NCBI GenBank assembly: GCA_033964015.1
Contig: CM066924.1
Coordinates: 24,486,280 to 24,550,279 of the forward strand
Direction of reading: 5' to 3'
DNA: 64,000 nucleotides
DNA from: Scolanthus callimorphus
Lineage: Eukaryota > Cnidaria > Anthozoa > Actiniaria > Edwardsiidae
Shown: in pieces, positions 1-14,000 of the stretch
Position numbering within the stretch: the stretch's first letter is position 1
Layout: each line of letters begins with the position of its first letter
The notes under the pieces: generated by a model
Seen by the model: only the letters and a program-made list of their open reading frames with translations
What the model was told of the DNA's origin: nothing
Databases searched by the model: none
Made by a program: the position numbers and the translations under genes

Positions 1-3000
1 TCATTGTTACATCTGCAACTTATATCTGGTTATTCATTCTGAGCTAACAATAACCCCACTTGAATAAATACCCCAAAATATTCCTATCCATGCATAAGTC
101 GAACCCAAAGATGCCAACTCTCCCCTCCTACTTTTGGCAGGAGATTCCCAATTTTGATTTTAGACTCACACTCTCTCTCACCTTGGGTCCAAATCTGTAA
201 AGTGTGGTTCCAAAATATATCCATACCCCCCAACGGAAGGGTGTTGAAAAGTGATCCCCCCACCCCTCTGGAATTTCCGAAGAAAAATACAGTATTTGTA
301 TGGAAAAGATCAAGTAAATTGACCCCCCCACCACCCCACCCCACCCCTCCGGAATTTCCAATCCCTTTCCATAGGGGGGAATGGATAATTTCGGGAAACA
401 CACAATTTGTAAAGTGCTATCACAGTGCAAAGCATTTTGAAGATTGGAGGATGGCATCTCTGCAAACCATGATGAAAACCTGTTCTTCCAGTTACTTACA
501 GACCATGTAATGAAGTATGGTAAAGGTACTAGGTAAAACAGACTTACTAATAATGATCAAAAAATATGAACAAAACTCCTGCAACTCCCCTTGCAAATTA
601 TATTTCCCCTAGAAATCAGGGGTAAAATCTCTTGCCCAGTTTAATACAGTGATCCAAACTAAAGTTTTATTTAATCAGAAATCTTAATCAATTCTGAAGT
701 TAAAACATTCGAAGGTTTTGCATAATGAAATTTTAAAGTACAGTAACAACTAAGAACCAAACAGATTGCTGAAATGAAAACTATATACTATAGAATAATC
801 TGACTTGTATGAAAACTGGATGTACAAATTCTCTTTTTTGCTACTATAAAAAATCCCACATTTATATACCTTTTGAGATAAACCCATGATATATTATTTA
901 TGGAATTTTATCAAAGAGATCAGAGAGTACATTGCAAAATAAAATATTCAAATAAAAGGCAGTTTATAACTCTGAAGCAATATGCCTATGGTGTTAGCCA
1001 TCAAATAGATCAAACAGAAAAATGGAAATTATGAAACAAAAATATAAACCTGACCTTTGCCTAGGTCAGGCAAAATATTGGAAGAATACAACATACACTG
1101 ACTCACTGGCCAACCAATAGTAGTTTTTAGCTGATATACATGAAATATATTGTTATTCCAGCAAACATCCAAACCTTGAGGGAATGGGGGGGGGGGGGGG
1201 GGAGAGTTACACAATGTCAGTTTCTGAGGGGAGAGGTCATACTAAAAGGGAATCATTAACCATAGCAACACATCTTTTAAACTTGTTTGATTGATTGTGT
1301 GGTCCCATAAAATATCCATCCCCCCCACCCCCATCACAGAAGGGTGTTGAAAAGTGACCCCTCACCCCCAAGCCCTCTGGAATTTCCAATCCCTTCTGTG
1401 GGGAGGGGGCGGGGGGATGGATATTTTCTGGAAAAATCTATACCGGTGTAAAAATCTATACAGGTAGGTGCAATAATTGAATAATAGTTACAAATTTGCA
1501 CCTACAGTGTTATGTATTTATCATTTAGTTTTGCCCCCCTCTTTATGTGGTGCCCGTCTGTGGAAATATTTTGTAACTACCCTAGTCAGTAATAAAATCC
1601 TGGAAATACAATATGTGGTCACAGCATGGTGATATAGGGTCAAAATTAACAAAAGAAAATAATATTTCATAATATTTTGGTTTTCCAACTATTTTACATT
1701 AATGCATTTTTTGGTGACCTACTGTAGAATAATGTTTTAGAGCACTTTATAATTATTATTGAAATAATAATTGAAATAACCAAAAAGAAAAAAATTGTGG
1801 TGATTAAGTGCTTTTTTATCTTGCCCATTTTAATAATTATCCTTCTAGTTACACAAATTATTACTATTGATGAAACAGATACATTGCTCTACTGGAGTTT
1901 AAATTATAATATTAAATAGTACCTTATTTGGAATATAGATATTTAACCGACCTACTAATATTGGTCATGGTATTAAAATGTGGACTTAAAAGTGGCAAAA
2001 GGCTATTTTCCTAATTGTGATAAATTGTTCTCATACTACATGGAAGTGTATAAAAGCACATAATACACTTTGACTGTGCGAGTACTTGCTCAAAGTCCTA
2101 AGTTAAAAATTCTTATCTAGTATTTTAATTGTTAAAAGATAAGAATAAATAAGGTATGATATTTGGATTATTTTGAAGGGCTTTTACACTAGCACGCAAA
2201 GATACCAATCTATTATTCATAGCCTCTAGAATAGGCAGGCAAAGATTAATGTATTCTAACCAATTTAAAGGTTTGTTGATATTTCTTATTTAACTGGCAG
2301 TCTTGGATAATAATGTATTTCCCATTTCAGTTTTTAAGCATTTTAATTCACTTGGAAAATCGTTTTTTCATTAATCTTACGTTAGCATGTGCACGATCGT
2401 TTGACGATTTATAAGAAAGATTTTTTGACAGCTGGCTCACTTAAATGAAACATAACACTTAAAGAGGACTTTTACAACCAGCCAACCCTGTCAAAAGTAG
2501 GATTATGAACCCGAACTAGCCAAGAGTCCAAACAAAATACGCTATACTTACGAAAAACAGGAAAGAGTTTTAGATTTTTAAAATGATGCTTCTCGTGTCG
2601 CATCAAAAACGAGTTCGCCTTTTTATAATGCATAATAAATAGGCAATTAAGCAGTTCGATCTGATCCCTTGTCCTTTATGTCAATATGAACCGAAACAAA
2701 ATGCAAGATTTTCATAAACGTTGTGCTATCTATCTACAACTTTAATTCGAATCAATTTTGACAATCCTGTAGTCTCACGCTTATGCTGATTGTAATCGAA
2801 ACAAAATAATGGGCCGTGTATTAATTCGCATTTGGTTTTGCTCAATATATAAAAATGATCAGCTAGACTTGATATCAATTTGCTGTTCCTTTTAGACCCT
2901 TTAAAAAATCATTTCTCGCTGTAAGATACTTGAAATTTGCGTGAAACCTCTCATTCAGAGTGTTTCGTTTTCGGAAACAAAAACACTGCAAAGACACAAA

Positions 3001-3439
3001 GAGCTAGATATACATACATTCAAACTGCATATATTTCGCTTCATAAAGAACACATTTAGGATTGCTAGAATAATATTCAAATGCTTTTCCGCGGTAGGAA
3101 ACTTTTTTGTTTGGATAAAATTCTCGAGCGGCACTCAAGTGGCTTCCCATGACATTTAACTGGCTTCTCGGAATTAATTCGATCACGAGACGACTGGGGG
3201 ATTTTCGTCGAGGTGGATATATCAACTTACTTCGGATTTTCTAAATATCTTTAAGGCATACATATTTTTGAAGGGCACCTGATTACAAAGATCCAAGGCG
3301 GGGGTGTTGGCAAATTGTATGTGTACTTGAAATAAAAACTTCTTTTGTGAGGTTAACATTGTTTGTTGGGGGTCACACACACTCTGTTAATTATTCGGTT
3401 TCTCCAGGCGCCCTGCACACGGCAACAAACAGATCATAC
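1..3439 (-). other. Intron of RASGRF-like gene, no exon seen
   Basis: The RASGRF-like first exon is read on the minus strand and its 5' splice site lies at 3439, so this stretch should be its first coding intron, with later exons beyond the left edge. No conserved protein is seen in either strand. It holds two short C/G-tract foldbacks of one family, at about 205-400 and 1300-1430, each with a TATCCAT..CCCCCC arm facing a GGGGGG..ATGGATA arm. The rest is AT-rich. Confidence 0.55.
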
Positions 3440-3700
3440 CTGGCTCTCTGAATCTTTCACATTTGCAACACAAATTCGTTCACAAGTTGAATGCTCCAGT
3501 AGAATAATCCCTGATACTTTCGCTGAATCCTTGTTCTCAAAGAAAAATAGCATATTTTGATACAGGGCAGCCCAGCGGAGGTACCATTTGCCTGAGTCTG
3601 TTGCCTTCAGATAGAGTTTCCCGCTCGTGGTAAAGTGCTGCCGTGCCAGGGCCCCCAAATAGTTAATCTGATCATCAGAAATCCTGCTAGATGAACGCAT
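3440..3700 (-). CDS. RASGRF-like: RASGRF-like guanine nucleotide exchange factor, first coding exon (PH domain start)
   Basis: Eighty-seven codons from ATG at 3700 to a 5' splice site (CAG|GTATGA, boundary 3440/3439), ending in phase 0. The peptide matches the N-terminus of vertebrate RasGRF1/2: a short lead with a LGALARQ stretch, then the first strands of the PH domain (GKLYLKATDSGKWYLRWAAL), then YQNMLFFFENKDS and a LLEHSTCER segment that parallels LLEGCxCxR. In RasGRF proteins this PH domain precedes IQ, DH-PH, REM and CDC25 domains and helps couple calcium and receptor signals to Ras and Rac; those domains are not in the window. The family call rests on recognition of this exon only. Confidence 0.72.
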
Positions 3701-5565
3701 AATAAAATTCTATCCTCTCCTGAGTTCTTCAGGAAATCTTCAAGCACACTTTACGCACCCAGCGGCATACGGCAAGTCCATATGGACTTAATCCGACCAA
3801 AACAAAGAGTGAGAATTCACCATCACTGACAATTATCTCGATAAACTTTAGCAGTAACGCGGAAACGAGCGTCTTTTTGGCTGTGTGCAGTCAGCACTAG
3901 CCCATTTAGCAACATGTTGTCCTGTTTAGCACTTGGTCAAAGAATGAAGATGCAAACACGACAGAGGAACTTGCCACCATCCCTTCAAACGTGCATCTGA
4001 AGTTTCCCCCGTACCGCGCATCTCACAAGCACCTTGGTCAAAGAGCAAGAAATCACTAACTAGGGGAGGCAGGGGAATTAATTCGCTCCCAGTCGCGCGA
4101 CGCACCTCGCCGCCGACGACGCATTGACTATTCACTCAAGAAAATCACATTTCGTATTCCCAATGCAATTTCTAGTATTTTTATTATGCCGATGCATTCT
4201 AGCTTACCGTCAATGTTTTTCGCTTTTACGATCACTTACTCTATAAATTATTAAACTTTCCAATTAGCATATTTCACAAACTTCACACCGAGCAAGGCGC
4301 TCTGAATGGCGAAGAATAAACTAAATCTGCATGCGTCTATCCTGGTAGTGTCTATAATGCAGTTTTGAATAGAGTCTGTTAACTAGCGAATTTAATTTGT
4401 TTCATGCCTCTGAAAATTTTATTATCAAATATTAAGTTTATTTTCAATATAGCCAGTACCTATGAGCGTCGGCATAATTTGCGGTTGGCTAGTAAATTCT
4501 GTATAATCCACAAGCATGTGTTTATTTTGACGAATAGTGTCATTCTCGAGCTAGCCGGTCATTTATTTCCAGCTGACGTGCCAGTTTTTGATCGAATATG
4601 TAAAACGCGTAAATTATTGCAATTTCGTTGTTGATCAATTAGTGAAAGAAAAAAAAATGAGAGAAAAATCAAGGAGAGCTCGCTGTGGATTTTTTTTTTA
4701 AATGTTGAGGTTCTCACGTCTTCTTTGTATTTGAAATCCCGAAGCCCTTATCTAACATTCAAACATCACTAAATATGATGAAATTATCGAAAACAGTAGA
4801 TCAATCTTGATAACATAATATATCCCGTTGCCATGGTAAAAACTTGAAAATTACACGATTGCAGAAATTATCAAGTTCAGTGACGGGACGAAATGTAATA
4901 GGTACCTAGCGAGAAGCTAGCGCAAGCCAACTAGAAGTCTAGTGAGTATTATTAGGTTTGTTCAGGGATATCTCTGGTTTATTTGAACATTTTAACGACA
5001 GACAATCGTGCGTATAGCAAACGTTTTTTGTTTCCTAGCTGAGAGTCTATTAAGGATTCGGAAATTCTGGGGATAAAAAAAAAGGTGTGACAAAATGGCA
5101 GGCAGAAATTGATGTCCGAAACTCTAGGCCGAGATTTTGCCAAAAATTTCGCAAATTTCACGTTTTTATGCATTTCGAAATCCCAGGAAACTAAATGAAA
5201 AAACAACACTCGTGCAACGACGCGCACCACTTCCAAACGGTTTGAAAGTAGTAATGTAAAAACAGTTCCCACAAGTTTAAATAAAAGTTGTTTCTCATTT
5301 TTGATTGTCGCAATGCCCCGAAATGCCCCACCAAAACGTCCGAACCTCAATCCCCTCCCGGTAAAAACGTTTTCCGGGGCAAATCGAATTTATCGAAGGC
5401 GCCCATATTAAAAAACCCGCGATGCATATTTGGTTGATTTAGACGTGAATGATTTGCTGGGAACACTACAGCTGCCCTGGTATCTTCTACAGGTATGTAT
5501 TCAACTGCTCAAGGTTTTGTCTTGTACAACATAAAAGTGAAAACACACAACTTTCAAATTTTCCC
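3701..5565. other. Intergenic, probable RASGRF 5' flank
   Basis: No convincing coding exon. The part next to 3700 is the likely promoter and 5' UTR of the RASGRF-like gene. The 70- to 120-codon open frames here (for example 3926-4135 and 4979-5350) have no recognisable domain and no supporting splice sites. Confidence 0.4.
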
Positions 5566-5568
5566 TTA

Positions 5569-6273
5569 GGCACCGTCCACACTACGCCGGCTAAATTTGA
5601 AAACGGCTAATTTGCCTCGAAAACGAAACAAAAGATTTCCGTCCATACTACGCCGGCTAAGGCCCCGTCCACACTAACGCGTTTTCGTTTGAATCCGTAT
5701 ACTTTTTTATACGGTTAGGCCTTCCGTCCATACTAACACGCTGATCGTTTTCATCGAATCCGTCGTATAAGTTTGAAAACGCTCTCGAAAGTGAATCAAA
5801 ACGATTCCGTATACATATCGTTTTAGTGTGGACGGTCGAATCCGGATAAACACGAAAACGATGAACGTCAACTGTACGTAACTGTATCATTAATTTAAGA
5901 CTGTCCTTGCACAAGCCAACATAAAATAAAAACTGATCGCTTGTTTGGAGCTAAATCTCTCGTCCACACTAACACGCTGCGAATCCGTATAAGTTTGAAA
6001 ACGAATACTTTTGAAAACGCGTTAGTGTGGACACAGGGCCTAACTTTGAAAACGCACAAAAACGTCAGCTTACCGCATGCGCCAAAAAGAAACTATAACC
6101 CACGGTCATAAATTCCTCGCAGTCGTGTGACATGACGTCACACGTAGCCGGCGTTTTCAAATTTATCCACTTTCGGCAGCGTTTTCGAAAAGTTCTGGTT
6201 TCGGCGGAAAATTAGCCGGCGTAGTGTGGATGGAAGGCACAACCGTATAAGCTGGCGTAGTGTGGACGCTGCC
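5569..6273. mobile_element. Foldback/TIR MITE, outer element (TTA target duplication)
   Basis: Terminal inverted repeats start GGCACCGTCCACACTACGCC on the left and mirror on the right (GGCGTAGTGTGGACGCTGCC). TTA flanks both sides (5566-5568 and 6274-6276). A 3-bp TTA/TAA duplication is typical of PIF/Harbinger-type elements, so a non-autonomous Harbinger-like element is inferred. It is interrupted by a second element at 5661-6040. Confidence 0.7.
5661..6040. mobile_element. Nested MITE inside the outer element (TAA target duplication)
   Basis: Begins GGCCCCGTCCACACTAACGC and ends with the mirror GCGTTAGTGTGGACACAGGGCC; TAA flanks both sides (5658-5660, 6041-6043). The interior has further arms carrying GTCCACACTAAC and AATCCGTATA, so it can fold on itself. 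The termini resemble those of the host element, which suggests related transposases. Confidence 0.7.
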
Positions 6274-6677
6274 TTAGTAGATATATAGAGATTATTACAT
6301 GGTAGCAACTTGATATCGTTTTTATTCACGAGTTTTTGTGTCGTAGCGCGAACGAGCGAGTCTTCGAGCGAGTGATTCTCTATCTTTCGAAAGCTCTTCA
6401 ACTTTTACTAGACAAATAAAGTGTAGAAACTAAATTGTTGTCCTGAGCTAAGCAATTGCCCACCCGTTTCGAAATAACTGAATACGAGACAGTTTCTTGG
6501 AAAAGAAAACCACAGAAGCCTTCGCAAAAACACAGTTGTGACGCTCGAAAATTATAAAAGCTCAAAAGAAATTCCTGCCTGGCTGCATAAAGTAAAGTGG
6601 AATACCGGGATATGTAATTTATCTTCTAGTGTTTAATATTCGCCCCATCATATCTCGCGTGACAAAAACATCGATAA

Positions 6678-6722
6678 TCGTGCTCTTTCGTGTATACCGT
6701 ATACACGAACGAAAGAGCACGA
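6678..6722. repeat. 45-bp near-perfect palindrome
   Basis: Two arms TCGTGCTCTTTCGT / ACGAAAGAGCACGA surround a GTATACCGTATAC centre. It stands alone in unique sequence, with no flanking transposon ends that I can see. Confidence 0.75.
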
Positions 6723-8051
6723 TTTATCTGAGTTTTAGTTTCTGACATTTCTCTGCCGATCTCTGAAACCGCAGCGGCGCTGCCGACCGAGGGAATGAAG
6801 TACTACCAACATCAACAACAACAACAAAATTTATTTAGGAAGAAATAGAAAGTTTTTACACAAGGAGCCCTAACCCACAGATAGCAATAATACATTCATT
6901 GGCCCAGGACGCATGTCCGAAAATCCAAAATGGTACTCAAGAGTTCAAACTCTACAAGCTACCGCACAATCCGCGCGCGCACCCTAGATAAATTTCCCAG
7001 AGTGCCATCTGATTCACCGCTGACCTGTTCTCGCTGGCTCAGTGTCAGTCTGTAATAAAAACAAGAAGTGGCTTGCAAACTGCAACTACTTTTTCACGTC
7101 TGTCACAGGCAGTGACAATTTCGCTGGGTTTTGATCTACAATGTTCAACAAAAATGAGTATCGTTGCTTATTCGAAAGGCAAGGGAACATTTAACAGATG
7201 ACCAGAATTTGAGCTTAAAGTCGTAGAAAGTGTTACGCGTCTAACCCAAGTGAGAAATCTGTACGCCTAATTCTAAATCGGTCGGAAAAAAGAGACGCTT
7301 AACCTACACACTACAGGAACCATCGAGTATGCTGAACCCCATTGTAAGAAATGTATTACTCTAATTAGTAAGATCATGCACATGGTATTTGTTTGCTAAG
7401 AAAGTCGTAATTTTGGATGATTGCTTGACAGAGATTGTGTGACACTGTACGCATGGCTGTCATATGACTTTGACAGCTAGAAGAAGAAACGTAAAAATCA
7501 GGGTTTTTATCCTTTTTTTTTAGCAATATTCTGTTAATGAAATTCTTAATATTGGCCTCAAATATAACAGAAGACGATAACACAGAGTAATTTGCATGCT
7601 ACCTTTGGTGGGAAATGGTTGAAATATAAAGTACTGTTTCCCATAATATCAATCAAAGTCACAACATTGAAGTTTCACTTTTCGCCTACAGGTAATGTAG
7701 GCCTGTCAACTTAAATTTTAGGTGATGCACTTTTGATTCTGGTAATAAATTTTCAATGTAAGTCAATGACATTCCAACATTTATGTGATCTCCGGCGTGA
7801 TCTCCGGTGTGATTATTGAAAAGCGATGTTGAAAATTATATTTATGACAGAGAATCAGAAATTTATGTTATTCTGTCATTTAGGCAAGGAAACCAAGGTC
7901 TTATTCGGGTTATGCGAAGAAATCAGAATTTTGAATTTTAGGCGAGGAAAACCTGCATAATTTATTATGCGAGAATGTTGGTACTGTAGGTCTACCTAAA
8001 AGTAGTCTAGGCTTTTTGTCTGTTGCAAATTGTTTCTTTTTCTTCTTTTAG
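6723..8051. other. Upstream region of PXK-like gene, no exon identified
   Basis: The first exon I can place in the PXK-like gene starts at 8052 in phase 0 and has no start codon, so one or more 5' exons must lie upstream, possibly here. None could be identified with confidence. There is a short CAA-rich tract near 6810-6830. Confidence 0.4.
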
Positions 8052-11000
8052 GTCTATATCGGTATTGGTGTAGGAGGATTCATATTATGTCTAGTCATTC
8101 TGTGGATTATATGCAAGTGCAGGTATAATGCTTGTGTATTTTAACAGGGCATAAACTAAGGGGGGTCCTAGTATGCTTGTTGACCCCCCTATCGGAACAA
8201 AAAATACAGTGAACATAAGACAAACCAACAAAAATGGTTATCATACTTTTTCAGTAGTTGTGACAATCACCACCCCCTTTTCCACATGCTAATTTCCAAA
8301 AAAATGCTACTGTCAATGTACTATTTCCTTCAGGTTGCTGGTATGTAAAAAGTAGCTTTTCCAGACTACCACTTCACAATGTAGTTATGTTTCTGTATCT
8401 TTGCATTCAAGGAGAAGGTCAAGAGTTGATTACTCTGCTATTGAAGAAGAGCGAAGTTTGTTACAAAAATGGGAAGAAGAAAAACAGATACAAAAGACTG
8501 CTGAAAGAGGTAGAGAACATATGTATTGCATAAGTCAACTCATCACCAATTGTTTTTTAATGGAGCTCGATCCAGCCTATTATATTGCTTCCTAGAGCAG
8601 TAAATTGGCATCTACAGTCTCACAGGGATCAGGCAGTGTTTGAAATTGCTAGTTGTTCATTTTGTAGCTCACAGCCTTTAACCATCAACACTGATTATTC
8701 TCTTTGATGTTCATTTGAGATGGCCCCAAAAATTAATCAGAAAGTGCAAGATTCAAAACAGAAAAAAGGAGCTTTGAGACTTTTCATAATTTTATCACCC
8801 CTTAAGACTCATTTATTCTGACTAGTAAAGAAATGTACAGTAGTTTATAGTAATCCCATGTTTTTCCTTTTTTAGATGCTGTTTTGCTTAATTGTTATTA
8901 CTATCTACGTGACTCTGATCATTACAGTTTTGTAAACCATCTACCAGATATGGGTTAGTAATATTAAAATATTAAATTACTTTTTAATGATGATAATATT
9001 ACCATCTTTCTAATCAGAAGTGTCACTTTTAATACCCTTCCATGGGGGGGATGGATATTTTCTGGAACCACACAATCTACAATTTTAGTAGTGGTGTTTT
9101 AATGAGTTCAATTTTAAAAATTATAACATCTTCGTCAGTGCTATGAAATTACAATTTTTGGTGATTGCAGGGAGTCGTCTGAACAAACACTGGTTTCTGG
9201 TGAGGAATTCTAAAACTCGCACAGAGGACTTATTAACCATGCTTGAGTGGCCAACACAATGTATTTTACCCTGCACTACCCAGATGAGGAAAACTCTCTC
9301 TGATCTATTTGATCTTCTACAGGTAAAGGATGTATTAGATAATGTTGATGATGACTTAGCCTGTGTAGCTGGCGGTTTTGTGTGTTTTCCGAGATGATTT
9401 CATCAACAAGAGTAAACAGCAAGATGTTCAATAAATGGTTGTGCAAAGAATTGGGCCGAAAAAGCATAAAAAGCGCCCCAGGGGGGGGGGGGGGGAGGCT
9501 CCTGCCATCACCCTTCCCGTGGTGTTTTTTATGCTTTTCACATCCTCGTTCTTCGTGCGTCATCTTGGAAACACACAAAAACCGCAAGCTACTGTTTTAT
9601 GATGATGATGATTGTGATGGTTGTGATAATCAATGAACAGGATGCAACAGCATGACTTGCACCCTTACTTTAACATTCATTTATCCTGGTTCTAATGTCT
9701 GCTTTTCTTTTAGCACCCTTACATTTCTTCTATTCTCAATTTGGACCTAATGCTGCAACACCAATTGGTGGTGATGATACAACCTTACAGGAAGGCAGGC
9801 TCACTAAAAGATCTTATTTATGGGGTAGGTGCAGCGTGTATCATGTTTTATGTGTATACTATCTAAAATCAAAATAAATTGTTTCAGGCCCAAAAACACT
9901 CATGGGAAATGCAAAAGTGAGGCTACAGGTTTTGATTCCAAATTGTATCTGCATTATGCTTGATTTGCAGTACAATGCATATAGTATACATCTGTGTTTC
10001 ACAGGAGCCTTTGGTTGGTTGCAGGCAATACTCACTTTTTTACAATCAAGATTGTTTTAAAAGAGTGTTAGCTGCATAATCAACTGTTTTTTAGTTTAGG
10101 CTGGTTCCTTAGGCTGTTCCTCATTTCAATGATCCTTGTGACCGACATACCATTTTCCAACAAGTCTTTTGAAAATTGTGTATAAGCTATTTTAGAAATA
10201 AATGTTCACCTCACTTGAATCACCAGTGTGGATATTATGCAGAACAAATGTCTGCTGTATCCTACGAGTCCTCACAGGGAATATTTTTTTCACATTCTCT
10301 TTTGTTTATCATGATTACTTTATACTGGACCAGTCCTCTCCATCATTACCATGGATAGAGAAATATGAACTCAAAGGAAAGCCTTTAACACCTCTTCAAG
10401 TAAAGAACTATGGTAGACAAATTCTAGAGGTACGTGAAGTTTAAACTAACACAAGCATGTGACAAAAAGCTATATTTAGATAGAGTACATTTGTCCCATG
10501 AATAAATGAAGTAGTAGTGCAGTAAATTTAAAACTTTTCAACAGCTAAGCAAAATGTGACATGGGCAGATACAAAGGGCGAATGTATAAAATACAGTTTG
10601 TTACAGCCATATACTTAAACCTTGTATTACTTCTAGCCACCTCATTTCTATTTCACACAATACAGTTTACACTACAATACAAAGTGAATCAGAAAATCAT
10701 GAATTTGAAAAACACCTCTTCAATTTCAGTGACACAACATCCGCCAGAGGTTGCTTTTGGACACACCATACCATGACACAAGTAAAACATAATTAGAGCA
10801 GTTTTCACATGACTGTCATGGGTAATTTTAAATTACTTGGTAATTGCAATTAGTTTGGGTTGTGTTTGTTCAAGAGCATGATCTTTGACCCTTCTGCCAA
10901 TTAGATCGCATCAAGAAAATAATAACACAACTACTTGTAATTACTTCACTCACAAAGGCGAGTTTGTTGTCGAATTTCTATTGCATTTGATTGGATAGTG

Positions 11001-14000
11001 AATTACTCATGAATTGCTTTCACTACAGTCATATGAAAATCGGTATATAGATTTAGAGAAATTGAATACTTACAGTGTATGTAAAATTTGGGTATCATCC
11101 GAGTTATGGCATTGCGAGGTTTCTGTTTTGCATGCAACACAAACCTTGTTATGGCATTGAGAAGTTTCTGTTTTGCATTGTGACATCTTTCTCAAGGTGT
11201 GTCTGATTTGCATGAAATATCAGCTTCTTGTGTTATCAAGGCCTAAGGTAGAAATTCTTGGGGGGGGGGGGGGGGGCAAGCCTTGTCATCCTTTTTTTTT
11301 GGCTGGGCGGGCAAGCAGGTTTTTCCCCACATGTTGACAAATGTTACTTCCCCCCATCCCCATTAGCTATGGTGCTGGAATGGTTTTGAATGCATTTCTA
11401 TGTTTAAAGGTTTTATCATCACTAATTGTGAGAAGCCATAATGAAAAACATACCCTATCAGTGACAAAAAAAAACACGGCAGACCTCAGGAGCCCCAAAA
11501 ACATACAATATATTAGGGAGTGCCCCACCCCAAGCCTATTCTTTCATACCTGGGAAATATATTTCTTATTGGCTGTTCAAGTTTTAGTTCAAGCATTCCA
11601 GCTATAAATTACATATACGTTTTTGATTGTAATCTAATTAATTAAGTATTGTGGAAATCATAGAATTCCAGAAAAGATCCATACTCATTCCTCCATAATG
11701 TGTTTTATACAATAACACTAACATTTTCAATAAATTTGGAGATATTGGAAGATGACACAGTAAAACTCATGTCAAATAACGTTTTTCTCTTTATTGCCAT
11801 TTGTGCTTTGCTATAATATCATTCCATTGGAAGGAGTTAGTACCTTAATGGGAACCCTTTTCCATTCACATGGAAAAATATGTAACTAAGGGAGCTCCGC
11901 TTTTAGCCAGTGGCTAAATCTATATATTATGTTTGATGTAAGCTTTTCTATTTGTGGTGTCTGGTGATTTGAAAGCAAAATGCAACTTCACAATCACACA
12001 CCTCAATGAAAGACCTCTGTGACAATTTGTTTCTTTTCAGGCTCTAATTTACCTCCGTGAGAGAGGTCTTCCTCCTTGTACACATGTACATTCAGGCAAT
12101 GTGTTTGTAGTTGGTGGCATTTGCAAGTGAGTTACGTGTTTATGTACATGTATGCTTGTAGGTTAAATAAGGACTAGTGAGACGGAGTTACTGCGATTTT
12201 CATAATTCTGCGAACTCCCACTTGACATTTCCGAACGTCAAACTGCGTTTTGGCTTCCGTCAATCAAACCTTTTATGTCAAGTCCACGCATGCTTTCTGA
12301 GTTTGGTTTACATTTTACAGTGAAAAATTGTGTTTTGAAGCCTAGCTAGCCCCTATCAGATCACAAGATCCAACAAAACCTCCGTGAAATCACCCAGAGT
12401 TGTTCACTCGTTTGATTGACGGAAGCCAAACCGTGGTTTGTTGGTCGGTGTAGAGTTCGCAGAATTATGAAAATCGCAGTAAGTTATCAACATTTCATGT
12501 GGAAAGCAAAAGAAGCAATAGTTCGTTATTGCCAAAAATATACACCAATGTTTACCAAAGAACAGAATCCCAGTCTTCTCACTCCTTGGTCTGCACACAT
12601 TTGAATGTAGGGACGGAGCAGAATTTTGTAATAATCTAGCGAGAGCTCGGAATATGTTGTTTGACTTTCTCTGGTTCGACAAAGTCTGAAACTTCCGAAT
12701 TCGTTTGCTATGGGTTTCCTGTGGCACAGACGCCTGCGCGCGCAAAAATGGCGGGAATTTTATAGGGGCGCTAAACAAACCGCTTTTGTTAAGCAATAAA
12801 AGTACTTTCCGCGTGCTCTCTGCTTTCTTACAAACACGAGGGGGATGTTGGGAGAACTGATATCAGTTCGACCAACATTCCCCGAGTGTTTGTAAGAAAC
12901 CAGAGAGCACGCAGAAAGTATTTTTATTGCTTTTAGAAAATAACATACACACGCGCGACAGCGTTGCGGGACAATAAACACTTATTGGATGAGGTTGAGC
13001 ATGATAGTGAGATTTGTCAACGCCGAGGTTTGTGTTATCTGCCGAAGCGAAGCTGAGGCGGATAACACTAACTCGAGGCGTTGGCAAATCTCACTATCAT
13101 GCGAAAACCGAATTCAATAATTGTTTTATTATTCAGCAACCAGCAATTCTTACCTCTAAGTGAAGTCGACGACGAGGCCTTGCTCGGTGAAACGGTTTTT
13201 GAACTTTAGCTTACATTTTTTGGTATTTTCCTCTTTGTATTCAATTCAAATAGCCATAGTTGAGGTTTAGATATCCTGAGCATTAATCTCTTGGCAAAAT
13301 TCATAACAGATTCAACGAGAATATTGGCAAAATTGGCTATCGCTTACGAAATGAAAACCAAGATGGCGGCCAAACCTATTGGCTTGCGTGATGATGTCAT
13401 TAGAGTGCATCAATCCTAATGCCTGTAGTATGACGGCACGCACTGCGCGCCAACACAATTTCGCTGCGTACTCTTAGCCAATCAGAATCGAGATAGTGGC
13501 ATGGCTGAATAATAATCGTGTTTCTCAAGTCTCTTACAAACACGCGTTTTAACCAATCAGAATGCGCATATTCACAATACAACATAGGTGTTATTTTCTA
13601 TTATTATTCAGCCATGCCACTATCTCGATTCTGATTGGCTAAGAGTACGCAGCGAAATTGTGTTGGCGCGCAGTGCGTGCCGTCATACTACAGACATTAG
13701 GATTGATGCACTCTAATGACATCATCACGCAAGCCAATAGGTTTGGCCGCCATCTTGGTTTTCATTTCGTAAGCGATAGCCAATTTTGCCAATATTCTCG
13801 TTGAATCTGTTATGAATTTTGCCAAGAGATCAATGCTCAGGATATCTAAACCTCAACTATGGCTATTTGAATTGAATACAAAGAGGAAAATACCAAAAAA
13901 TGTAAGCTAAAGTTCAAAAACCGTTTCACCGAGCAAGGCCTCGTCGTCGACTTCACTTAGAGGTAAGAATTGCTGGTTGCTGAATAATAAAACAATTATT

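Noticed and set aside
5447..5510. First exon of the PXK-like gene (short ATG frame ending CTACAG|GTATGT)
   Set aside because: It ends in phase 2, whereas the exon at 8052 needs phase 0; no other support.
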